A stretch of DNA of 64,000 nucleotides from positions 397,001 to 461,000 of the forward strand of contig NW_027043822.1 of the NCBI RefSeq assembly GCF_037102585.1, in the 5' to 3' direction. The notes beneath the pieces are model-generated. The model was not told the DNA's origin and searched no databases. It saw only the letters and a list, made by a program, of their open reading frames with translations. This document shows, piece after piece, positions 42,762-51,492 of the stretch (its first letter is position 1; each line of letters opens with the position of its first letter). This DNA is from Saccharomycopsis crataegensis. Its lineage: Eukaryota > Ascomycota > Saccharomycetes > Ascoideales > Saccharomycopsidaceae. A program made the translations under genes and the position numbers.

Positions 42762-43562
42762 TTAATTCAAAACGAAAACTCTCTTATTGACAACATCCCA
42801 ATTAATGGCTTTCCAAACATTTTCCAAATATTCCTTCTTCTTATCAGCCCCATAATCGTACACGTAGGTGTAATCCCATACACTGACACCCAATAATGGC
42901 AATGACCAGTCTTTAACTTTTGAATTCAAATTAGATTGGTATTTCTGCAACTTTTCATATTCAGCCAAGTTGATTGGTGAACTCAAATTCACATCTTGGT
43001 TACGGTTGTAGAAATATGGTGAGCCTTCATTATTAAAAACTCTGATTTCCAACCCTTTGTCAGCATTTTCAATCAAATAAACCCAGCCGTTACCATTCAA
43101 TGATTCGGCTTTGGCTAAAAATTCTTTCTTAAATTGTTCAAAGCTCTGGAATGTTGATTCAATCTTTCTTACTAGCTCACGGTTTGGGACACTGGTATTG
43201 GTGTTTGGATCATTCACAAGGGCACTAAAGAAGAAGTGGTTGTTGTGCAATTGTGAAGCATAGTGGAAAATCGAGGCTTGGTGAGCAAGACCTTGGGTGG
43301 TCAACATGATTTGAAATGGGGTTTGGTGTTCAAGATCAGTCCCCACTGTAAGAAGACTAAGTTGAGTGGCACAATAACTTTGGTAATCATTCCATGCCAA
43401 TTTGTAACCTTGAGAAGTCAATAATTGTGGGATCCCCTTGTTGGTCCACAATGAATCATTTGCCAAAGTTGGCACCGTGTGAATAGAACGACAGCTTCTT
43501 TTGCTGACGCTAGTAATATGTGACTTTAGTATGCTTTGGGACAATGATTTCCAGGACATCAT
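42762..43562 (-). CDS. RSM26: Mitochondrial small-subunit ribosomal protein, superoxide-dismutase fold (Rsm26/mS43)
   Basis: The 266-residue protein begins MMSWKSLSQSILKSHITSVS, a basic, Ser-rich mitochondrial presequence. The body has the Fe/Mn superoxide dismutase fold (QASIFHYASQLHNNHFFFSA, then NGNGWVYLIE and LLGVSVWDYTYVYDYGADKK). The metal ligands are largely replaced: the C-terminal DVWEHAYYLDY of the enzyme reads SVWDYTYVYDYG here. That is typical of the two yeast mitoribosomal proteins mS42 (Mrp1) and mS43 (Rsm26). Rsm26 is also 266 residues, while Mrp1 is about 321, so Rsm26 is preferred. Translation could begin at either of the two adjacent ATGs. Confidence 0.8.
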   Translation of the reverse strand: MMSWKSLSQSILKSHITSVSKRSCRSIHTVPTLANDSLWTNKGIPQLLTSQGYKLAWNDYQSYCATQLSLLTVGTDLEHQTPFQIMLTTQGLAHQASIFHYASQLHNNHFFFSALVNDPNTNTSVPNRELVRKIESTFQSFEQFKKEFLAKAESLNGNGWVYLIENADKGLEIRVFNNEGSPYFYNRNQDVNLSSPINLAEYEKLQKYQSNLNSKVKDWSLPLLGVSVWDYTYVYDYGADKKKEYLENVWKAINWDVVNKRVFVLN

Positions 43563-44234
43563 TTTTTTTCAGTATTTTAGTTGATTATTGATGGGCTAGT
43601 TTTCTTTTGAGACTTATAGTATTTTCTCTTCTATAATATATACTCCACTGTCTCCCTCTCTTTGCTTTTTGTCAATGTCTATCACCCATTTAATTTTCAG
43701 AAATTTTCCAATTTTCACCAAAAACATAAAAAAAAAAAAACTGCCGGGTAAAGAGTGTACGTAGAGGTGTGTGGGTTCAGTTGGTGTGTGGATGTCTGTA
43801 TATCTCCAACATAACATTATCATAATAATCTTTGATTTCAATTTATATCAGCCTCTAAAGATCTAAAATCGTTTAAAAAAATATATCATGATTATATTCA
43901 TCGTAGGTGCTTTGGTTCCAATAAGCATATTTACACTGCAACCCGAGAAAATCTCCCCAAAATGTGTTTTTAATTTCAGATGTTTGCTTTTTGAGTTACT
44001 TTTTTTGCTTGTCTGCTTGTTACTTCCTATCGTTGTTGATGTCTAATTGGCACCTGGGAGCACTATCAAAAACTTTTTTTTAATGCTATAGTCAAAAAAA
44101 AAAAAAAAAAAAAAATAGTATCCATAGGTCTTATCTTCCCAATCAAATTTTTAGGAAACTGCAGCAGCAATCTCTGTGATCTATTTTTCAAATTTCCTCA
44201 TTTAAAAACATTTTCTCAATAACTTTAAATTCCA
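43563..44234. other. Intergenic, AIM25 3' end to RSM26 promoter
   Basis: A or T tracts at 43728-43740 and 44093-44115. A 75-codon minus-strand frame at 43614 has no homology. Nothing else seen. Confidence 0.45.
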
Positions 44235-45377
44235 TTAGTCTCCGCCACCAAAACTAATCAATCCTCCGTTACTATTTTTAGAGTGTCTACTGAAATAATC
44301 AAAATCAACACTGATGGTATTAGCAATTACCACGGCCCTTTCGCTCAATGTCATTTCACCTGGTTTAATCATCTCACCGCCCATGATATTTTCATCATTT
44401 GCCATTGCTTGTCTATTCAATCTTACAATGTAGGTAGCTACATCAGTGAAGAATTCTAATCCAATACCTCCCCAGGTTCTGTTGATCGCTGACACCACTT
44501 CGGTTTGCTCATCCCTGACAGTGAAATCATATGATAAAAACGGAGCATTGATCCGTCCAAACTGTGTGAATTCATCATTTTGAGGGGAATAACTGAAAAG
44601 ATTGTAATTTCTTTGCCATAAATGCCATTGTTGGATTGATTCTCCCAATATAATCCAGTCTTCATCATTGGTACTCTTGGTTGTTCCTTCAATGAATGGT
44701 ACTTTAGGGACTCTCACCCTTACCCGAGAATTGATCCAGCTGAAACCTCTTTTAAAATTCATCACCACATTGCCATTTAAGTCTATCAAATCAACGTCAA
44801 ACGGTCTATGTAGCCCCGCCACTTGACGCATAATCATTTTGCGAATACCAAAGTCACGTTCCTTGAGATACCCAATCTCTTGACCTTGCGGATTGAGAAG
44901 TTTATATTGGTTGGCTTGTTCGAATCCTAAGAAAAGATTGGCGAATTCGATGGTTCTCTGAAGTGCAACAAACGGTTCATGCATCATTCGATAACAGGAA
45001 TCAGTAATATATGATTCAGCAGCCGTTTCTTGTGAGTTGCGGTAACTTGGAGGATATATATTGTGTTTCAAAACATTATTTTCAATTTGATATCCTCCCT
45101 GAGGGGTGATTTGTCGTTCCTCTCGATAGTTTGATCTTTTTCTTTGACGTGGATAATGACGCAGGGAGTCGTATTTTGGCAAAGGGTGATGTATCCCATG
45201 GGAGGAGCTAAACTCCCGAGTCATTCTAGGTCTTCCATTATCATAATATTCACCAATACCTCCGAATAATAAAACCTGTCTGATTGACGAATACCTGCTG
45301 ACTAATATTGTAGATCCTCTTGATGAGGATAATATTGATCTGACATTGTTACCGGAAGATAATGTAGACTTGAACAT
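44235..45377 (-). CDS. AIM25: Phospholipid scramblase-family mitochondrial protein (Aim25)
   Basis: The 380-residue protein has a Ser/Arg-rich N-terminus (MFKSTLSSGNNVRSILSSSR) suited to mitochondrial import. The scramblase domain spans about 125-360. Recognisable segments are EPFVALQRTIEFANLFLGFE, FGIRKMIMRQVAGLHRPFDV, and the C-terminal region with INRTWGGIGLEFFTDVATYI and VRLN. Yeast Aim25 (YJR100C, 327 residues) is the only scramblase homologue there; its biochemical role is not firmly known. The extra length is in the basic, disordered N-terminal region (about 45-110). No obvious breaks. Confidence 0.85.
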   Translation of the reverse strand: MFKSTLSSGNNVRSILSSSRGSTILVSRYSSIRQVLLFGGIGEYYDNGRPRMTREFSSSHGIHHPLPKYDSLRHYPRQRKRSNYREERQITPQGGYQIENNVLKHNIYPPSYRNSQETAAESYITDSCYRMMHEPFVALQRTIEFANLFLGFEQANQYKLLNPQGQEIGYLKERDFGIRKMIMRQVAGLHRPFDVDLIDLNGNVVMNFKRGFSWINSRVRVRVPKVPFIEGTTKSTNDEDWIILGESIQQWHLWQRNYNLFSYSPQNDEFTQFGRINAPFLSYDFTVRDEQTEVVSAINRTWGGIGLEFFTDVATYIVRLNRQAMANDENIMGGEMIKPGEMTLSERAVVIANTISVDFDYFSRHSKNSNGGLISFGGGD

Positions 45378-45985
45378 AATTGAATGAGATTGAACCTATA
45401 TCCAATAATATATGTCTCTTTTTCTTATTTTCTATCCTCGCGCGCCACACAAATAACTAAAGTTATCTATTTATATAATCTCTTGATGTTTTGTTGATAT
45501 TTGCCATCCAGTGATTAGCGGTTTGCTTAAAAAAATATACCCAGAAATCTTTACACCAACGACACCCGAGCATTACATCGCGTTGGGGACATAGCATGCT
45601 TCAACTACACTAATAATGATGAAAGAAAGAGCACATATATCCAATTAAACTGAATGGAAAAGAGAAAGAAAAAAAAAAAAAAAAAGAGAGAGAGAGAGAG
45701 AGAGAAAAGAAAAGAGAGCAAGAGAAGTAACCTATGGAATAGAAAGTATTTTAAATAAAAGTTGGGATGTATCGGACCCTGATAAAAGAGTAGCATAATA
45801 AAATTATGATTAAAGAATAGAAAAAGAAAAAAGAAGAGCAAAACAGTGCAATTGCATCTAACTGAAAAAAAAAAAATGTATTGGTGTCAGCTGTATGGCC
45901 TGTTCGGTACAATGACGACTTTCGTACCCATTAAAAATGAAGGGTGTATCAACTGAAGTAGATAATAGAGAATATTATTCAAACT
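45378..45985. other. Intergenic, CREG-like gene 3' end to AIM25 promoter
   Basis: Contains an A tract (45669-45685) running into an (AG)n repeat (about 45686-45705). T- and A-rich otherwise. The 78-codon hydrophobic minus-strand frame here is a translation of this simple repeat. No gene seen. Confidence 0.45.
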
Positions 45986-46783
45986 CTAAAGCTCAAGACC
46001 AACATGGTGTGGGACTTGATAGCTATCAACCAATCCTTGGAACTTCTTGTCGTTCAAACTAATACCTTCCATCAACTCACTTAATTCAGCATCATCCAAT
46101 GGTTTAGATTCGTGGTATAAATCCACTGGTATTGCTCCGATGAAAGCTCTATCACCGAAACCACCAATGAAGTATATACTTTCGATCTCTACCTTGGCCC
46201 AAAACCCACCATGTGCACTGATCTTGCTGCCTGGCAACCAAAATTTAGCATCAGGATGTCTTTTGGTGAATTTGATTTCAAGTTTGGCCAATTCGATGGG
46301 ATCATCGATCTTCATTGGTACAATTTTCCCCTTAAGGGAAATTCTTGGGGACCCAGAAGTGGAGGAGGCAATACCTCCTGGATAATTGAAGTTGACATGA
46401 TCCCTTGGTTGATGGTCTCCGGTTCTGATACTGAATGATATTTTGCCGTCTTCTGAGTTTTTTATGTTTCTCCAAGTGGAAGAGATGTTCAAGAGAATTA
46501 ACACTGGATCACCTGTGTTGTAACCATCGATGTAATATTCGGAGAAGGCGACTGGGAAGCCGTCTTTCGAATCAAGGGTGACAAGGTTACCAATAGATTC
46601 ACGAAGCACCAAAGTACGAGCGACTCTGGCGCCTTGGGTCACCGGGAGAATTGAGTTTGGTGCTTCATGGTAATCCTTCTTTGACGTGATGGTGACAGGC
46701 TGGGTCTCGACAACTGGGGCAGACATTGTGGAAAACAATAGGCAAGCAGAAAGTAATAGATATAATAGAGTATTAGCAAACAT
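45986..46783 (-). CDS. CREG-like secreted protein, FMN-binding split-barrel fold
   Basis: The 265-residue protein starts with a signal peptide (MFANTLLYLLLSACLLFSTM, cleavage probably near residue 21). The body resembles the CREG family of the pyridoxamine 5'-phosphate oxidase-like fold. Diagnostic segments are ARVARTLVLRESIGNLVTLD, GFPVAFSEYYIDGYNTGDPV, LILLNISSTWRNIKN and a C-terminal AKVEIESIYFIGGFGDRAFI. CREG proteins are secreted or vacuolar/lysosomal glycoproteins; the human one does not show oxidase activity, and I know no function for the yeast forms. One clear N-glycosylation sequon NIS is present. No closely related S. cerevisiae gene comes to mind. Confidence 0.8.
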   Translation of the reverse strand: MFANTLLYLLLSACLLFSTMSAPVVETQPVTITSKKDYHEAPNSILPVTQGARVARTLVLRESIGNLVTLDSKDGFPVAFSEYYIDGYNTGDPVLILLNISSTWRNIKNSEDGKISFSIRTGDHQPRDHVNFNYPGGIASSTSGSPRISLKGKIVPMKIDDPIELAKLEIKFTKRHPDAKFWLPGSKISAHGGFWAKVEIESIYFIGGFGDRAFIGAIPVDLYHESKPLDDAELSELMEGISLNDKKFQGLVDSYQVPHHVGLEL

Positions 46784-47493
46784 TTGTGATGAGGATGGTG
46801 GTGGGCAATAAGGAGATTATAACAGCATTTAAGGGCGATGAGCAAAAACGAAGACCATAAAAAATTCCTTAAATGTGTGGGGGGTGTTGATTAACCATGC
46901 GTGCCGATAGTGCAAGTCCACTGATGGTATTGCACAACATGGGACAGGTGATGGACTACAAAATGGAAATTCGTGACTAATATATTGGGTGAATTATGTT
47001 GGGTACTGTGTATTTAGTATCATTCAAGTAATATCGTATCTATAATATCATATAGATAACATAGATCAATTAGTATGTGATATGGGATTCTGGGATTCAC
47101 ATGCAGTTACAAATCGGGTAAACTACCGGGTATGTAAGCACAGCTTAAACTTTCAATTATCCAAAAACAGATAAGGGTGCAACTTAGCCGCCATTAATAA
47201 ACATACAACTAAAGATAATATAATAATACTATACAAATAAAAGATAATTCTATACAGAAAAAAAATAGCAAACTATACAACAAAAAATGAAAAAAGTAAT
47301 GATGATAAGCATTGAAGTACTCGAAGATAAGAAAATTGATGTATCAAAACATCCTGTCCGCTTCGGCCATTTTAAGAAGCACATATTCAAGCTTTATTCA
47401 TTAAATTCAATGTATTAAAATGGGTTCATAAAAGATAGGGAATGATTCTGTGTCAAATCATCCTGCGGAAATAAAGGAAAAATTAGCAATACA
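46784..47493. other. Intergenic, SR gene 3' end to CREG-like promoter
   Basis: AT-rich stretch of 710 bases with no supported gene. Short inverted repeats such as ATATCATATAGAT occur near 47040-47060. Nothing else recognised. Confidence 0.45.
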
Positions 47494-49747
47494 TCAATCT
47501 CTTGGAGGACTTCTATCTCTGTCATCCCTCATTTCTCTATCTCTCATCCCTCTGTTGTCACCATAGCTACCTTCGCCACCTCTGTAACCACCTCTTCCTC
47601 TACCACCGTCTCTTTCGCGGTATCCACCTTCTCTATCACGGTATCCATAACCGCCACCTCTTCTTGGTGGTGGTGGAGGATAATCGTGATAGTCTCTTCT
47701 TGGTGGTGGATAATCATACCCTCCTCTACCTCCGTAGCCTCTGTCATATCCTCTGTCGTAGCCTCTGTCACGATCGTAACGACCTGGTGGTCCACGACGG
47801 TATCCTGCGTACCCATACCCTCTTTGCTGGGATCTAGGTGGATGAGGAGTTGATCTTGCAATTTGAACAATCAATGCGCCTTCTGTAGGACCTTGTGGAT
47901 GGCTTGGTTCACCTTCGTCTTCTCCTTCACCTTCACCTTCACCTTCTGCTTTGTTGGCAACATAAGTATCGACAACTCTACGACTCAAAGGACCCAAGCT
48001 ATAACGGTCCTCTTCTGATAAAATCACCGGATTCTTGGACATTTCATCCATTGCTGCTTCGCAATCACGAATGGATTTGTATTCGACAAACGCAAATGGT
48101 GGTCCATCAGGGGTCTTTGGCGGAGGAATGACAATTTTTTCGAGCTCCCCAAATCTAATTCTGGTTAATATCGGAATTATATATAATTGTATCTAATATG
48201 GGATTAGAGAGGTGAAATGACTGTTGAAGAATTGATGAAAGCAGGATGATAAGTGGAAAAGTTGATAAAATTGCAATGGAAAGTTGATGAATTGATAATA
48301 TGAGAATCGAAGCTTGACGCTGATGGTGAAAGATGATGAAAAAAATGAAGGCAGAAAATAAAAAAAAAAGTTGATGATTTGAATTTTCATGCTTTGCGAA
48401 GTGTTGAAATGATATCATGGTGTGACGATACGTACGATAACATCTGAGCCGCTTTTTTTTTGCATTATGAAACTGTGGTTCTCAATTACCTTGGCTTTGG
48501 TGAAAATGGATATCTCTTATATTTCTTTTGAGATTCACAACTGTTTTTTTGTGTAACCTGTGGTTCAGAGTTGTAGCTATTCTGTTCTCTTTTCGTCTTG
48601 TATCTTGTATCTTGGCATGAGTTTTTTTTGATTATTTCCTTAGCTTAGTTTCCTGTTTTTTGATTCAGTTCTAGTTTCCCATAAGCATACATCTCAATTA
48701 TTCACCAGATATAGTGATCATATTGGCAAATAAACCTGTAGCATATGCAAAGATTCAGAAAATTGACTCACTTGATTGTAATTTTTCATCATAGACTATA
48801 TCGACCCGAAATAGATAGTAGTCATCACCAAATAGTGCATACTTTGCTATTTATCAAATCCAACATCCAAAACTCTATAATTTAAAACAGCCCTAAATTG
48901 TTCTGAAAAACCATATTATTCAATTAAATTCAGGTCAAGCTCTAGTTCACACAAATAAGCCACCACAACCAAAAATATAGCCCAAAAATCAATCAATTTA
49001 ATTTCAGTTCACAGCAATTCATCAAAAATGAAAAAAAAAGAATGAAAAAAAAAAGTTATATTTACGAAATCACTTTTGTATACATTCCCCTCGTTTTGAG
49101 TAGAATTCAGTATCTATCCAAATTCATTAGATGCAGATATCCCTATATTCATTTCTAAGAGTTCTCCTCAACCTCCCGGCTTCTCAACAAATCTTCACAG
49201 TCACATATTCCCCTTCTCCCCAAATAATCAAATAGCTGACATGTCATCATTTCATAACATGTCTGCCTTTGACAATTCTACCCATCTTGAAAAATAGTAA
49301 GACAACACTTACGGCTCAAAGTATGGCGCCAAATCCGCAGCTTTGATGTGTTTCGCAAAACCTATTCTATGGTTAGTAACCAATTATCAATTTGAAGTGG
49401 CAATTAGTCTGGTGAAGGTTCTTTTGAAAGGAATTCAAATTAGATATGGAAGTACAAAGGGAATGGGGTAATACCATGTCAAGCATCCATCATGAATTTT
49501 GGTTATACTAAGTCACTCAACCACTACTATTAGTCCATTTTTTTAATAAAACTTTTAGAAGAGTAGAAAGAAGTAGCATATACTTCTGCCAAAAATAATT
49601 GAACCAAATATCGCGATTTAACCGAAAGACTCTTCCAAAACAACTCAATTTAAAATAATTCAATTGAAACAATCACTAGAGATGCTCTAGAATTAATCTA
49701 TGGAAATATTATTATCACATACCAGTTGCGTAGATAGTGTTGCTCAT
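47494..49747 (-). CDS. SR/RGG RNA-binding protein like fission yeast Srp1, two introns
   Basis: Three exons: 49723-49747 (MSNTIYAT plus one base), 49313-49361 (GFAKHIKAADLAPYFE plus two bases) and 47494-48154 (FGELEKIVIPPPKTPDGPP onward), giving 244 residues. Intron 1 (49362-49722, 361 bases) has GTATGT and TACTAAC. Intron 2 (48155-49312, 1158 bases) has GTAAGT and TATTAAC. The assembled RRM reads TIYATGFAKHIKAADLAPYF then EPFGELEKIVIPPPKT then FAFVEYKSIRDCEAAM, matching S. pombe Srp1 (TGF, YEFEPFG, DIP, FAFVEY). The C-terminal half is RGG/YDRGYD repeats with Asp-Arg dipeptides. Likely role: mRNA splicing or export in the nucleus. An alternative acceptor 6 bases upstream (CAG at 48161) would add two residues (IR). 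Confidence 0.88.
48742..48842 (-). ncRNA. Candidate intronic box C/D snoRNA
   Basis: Inside intron 2 of the SR gene, on the sense strand. Box C GTGATGA lies at 48822-48828, a C'-like TATGATGA at 48786-48793 and box D CTGA at 48755-48758. TATGCA upstream (48836-48841) can pair with TGCATA downstream (48744-48749) as a terminal stem, 5 to 7 bases out from the boxes. Between C and C' lies TATTTCGGGTCGA, whose TTTCGGGTC is complementary to the near-universal 25S rRNA segment GACCCGAAA; this is near sites methylated under snR39/snR59 in S. cerevisiae. The D' box is not convincing and I could not place a target for the D guide, so the call is tentative. Confidence 0.4.
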
Positions 49748-49944
49748 TTTCTGAAGTGGCTTATATGGTGCAAACAAACACTTAATTACCTATTATACAT
49801 GAAGAACCAAATTGTTGATGGCGTTGACGATCAAAAAAAAATTCGCGAAAAAATAGAGAAAAAAAAAAACTAACACGTGCTTTATCGCGTGAAATAAAAT
49901 TAAAAAATTTCTTTGGTGATAACTGGAACATACAATCACTTCAG
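49748..49944. promoter_or_regulatory. Divergent promoter, SR gene / OMS1
   Basis: A 197-base spacer with a CACGTG box near 49875, a TCGCGTGAAA element near 49885 and A tracts at 49830-49868. Use inferred from position only. Confidence 0.35.
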
Positions 49945-51339
49945 ATGTTCGCACCACTAGTACATGCCATATTATCAGTGAATATGTTGTGCTTACGAAA
50001 TGGTTTGGTCACCAAGAGACTTCCCAGATCTATAATTCATGGGCTAGCTAGGTACTATTCGGCCCGTATGCCTCCTTCATACTCTACAAGAAAAAAGTTC
50101 AAATCAGCCGACCAAGAAAAGGAGGAAATGCTTCAAGAGAAAATGAAATCGGATAAATGGTGGGTTCGGTGGTCTGCTTTTGCTCAGACAAAGAAATTCA
50201 ATTCTGGCTTGACTAAGTTCCTTATTGCGACTTACATTGGGTTTTTGATCTATGGTGGTTACCATTTCAAGGATATGTATTCAAGAGAAAAAGAAACCAA
50301 TACCCTTAGTAAGAAAAAATATGGAAATGGCGAAACTAGACCACAAAAACTCAATGAATATGAGGAATTAAGATTAAAAGAATTGACAGGGAAATTGAGA
50401 AACAGAGACCAGCTCATGCTTGGAAAATATAAGGATATGATTAAAGAAAAAGAAGATACATTTTATTCTGATCCTAAAAACGTCGGCGAAGAGTTCAAGG
50501 TCGATTACCATGATTTTGATGGTATGAAGTTGGGCGGACACAAAGAAAACGATGAAAATGCCTGTATATTGCCAGCAAGAGATACTTCTGAATTTTATGA
50601 TTCTAAAGCTGCAGACTACGATTCCGACATCAATTTTGAAGAAAAAATGATCTTTTTGGGAAGAAGAAGAAAATGGTTGATGAGCAAAGCATTCGGTGAT
50701 GTTCTTGAGGTTGCCTGTGGTACTGGTAGAAATATTAAATATTTGGATGCCAATAGCATTGATTCTATAACGTACTTGGATCCATCGAGGAAGATGATCG
50801 AAGTGGCCAATGAAAAATTCAGAGAAAAGTATCCGAAATATCAAAAGGCAGCATTCGTGGTTGGTAAAGCGGAGGATTTGATTAAGTTAGCAGGTGGTGA
50901 AGAACCTCTGGTCTCCAAATATCAGGATAATTCTGACAAAGATTCCGAAATCGAGAGCGTTGATGTTAACACCAAAGTGAAATATGATACCATCATTGAA
51001 AGTTTCGGGATATGTTCTCACGAAAATCCTGTAAAGGCATTAAATAACTTCTCCAAACTTTTGAAGCCTGGTGGAAGAATCATCTTGTTAGAGCATGGTA
51101 GAGGTACTTGGGACGTTGTCAACAATCATTTGGATAAGAGAGCAGAAAAGCGTTTAGAAACCTGGGGATGTCGTTGGAATTTAGATATTGGTGAACTATT
51201 GGATGATTCTGGATTAGAAATTGTCGAAGAATCAAGACATCAATTCGGAACTTTGTGGTGCATTGTTGCAAAGAAACCAGGTGACACCAAGAGATATGAT
51301 GAATTGTCACTCTTTGAGAAATATTTCACCACATTATAA
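49945..51339 (+). CDS. OMS1: Oms1, mitochondrial inner-membrane methyltransferase-like protein
   Basis: The 464-residue protein (S. cerevisiae 471) has a basic mitochondrial presequence (LRNGLVTKRLPRSIIHGLAR) and one membrane segment at about 89-106 (LTKFLIATYIGFLIYGGY). A matrix- or space-facing class I methyltransferase domain starts near residue 213. Motif I is VLEVACGTGRN (253-263), followed by YLDPSRKMIEVANEKF and YDTIIESFGICSHENPVKAL and the post-motif LKPGGRIILLEHGRG. Yeast Oms1 was found as a high-copy suppressor of oxa1 defects; its substrate is not known to me. Sequence order and length fit throughout. Confidence 0.92.
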   Translation: MFAPLVHAILSVNMLCLRNGLVTKRLPRSIIHGLARYYSARMPPSYSTRKKFKSADQEKEEMLQEKMKSDKWWVRWSAFAQTKKFNSGLTKFLIATYIGFLIYGGYHFKDMYSREKETNTLSKKKYGNGETRPQKLNEYEELRLKELTGKLRNRDQLMLGKYKDMIKEKEDTFYSDPKNVGEEFKVDYHDFDGMKLGGHKENDENACILPARDTSEFYDSKAADYDSDINFEEKMIFLGRRRKWLMSKAFGDVLEVACGTGRNIKYLDANSIDSITYLDPSRKMIEVANEKFREKYPKYQKAAFVVGKAEDLIKLAGGEEPLVSKYQDNSDKDSEIESVDVNTKVKYDTIIESFGICSHENPVKALNNFSKLLKPGGRIILLEHGRGTWDVVNNHLDKRAEKRLETWGCRWNLDIGELLDDSGLEIVEESRHQFGTLWCIVAKKPGDTKRYDELSLFEKYFTTL

Positions 51340-51492
51340 TTGTAAATATGATTATTTTTGTACATATTTTTTTTCTTTTTGAAATATCATGGGACTTACA
51401 ACTTGTTATAAATTGATACCAATTATGATATACCGCATTTTGTATATTGACACGTAAATTTATGGATTTTTCACCGATTCTCATCCAATCTT

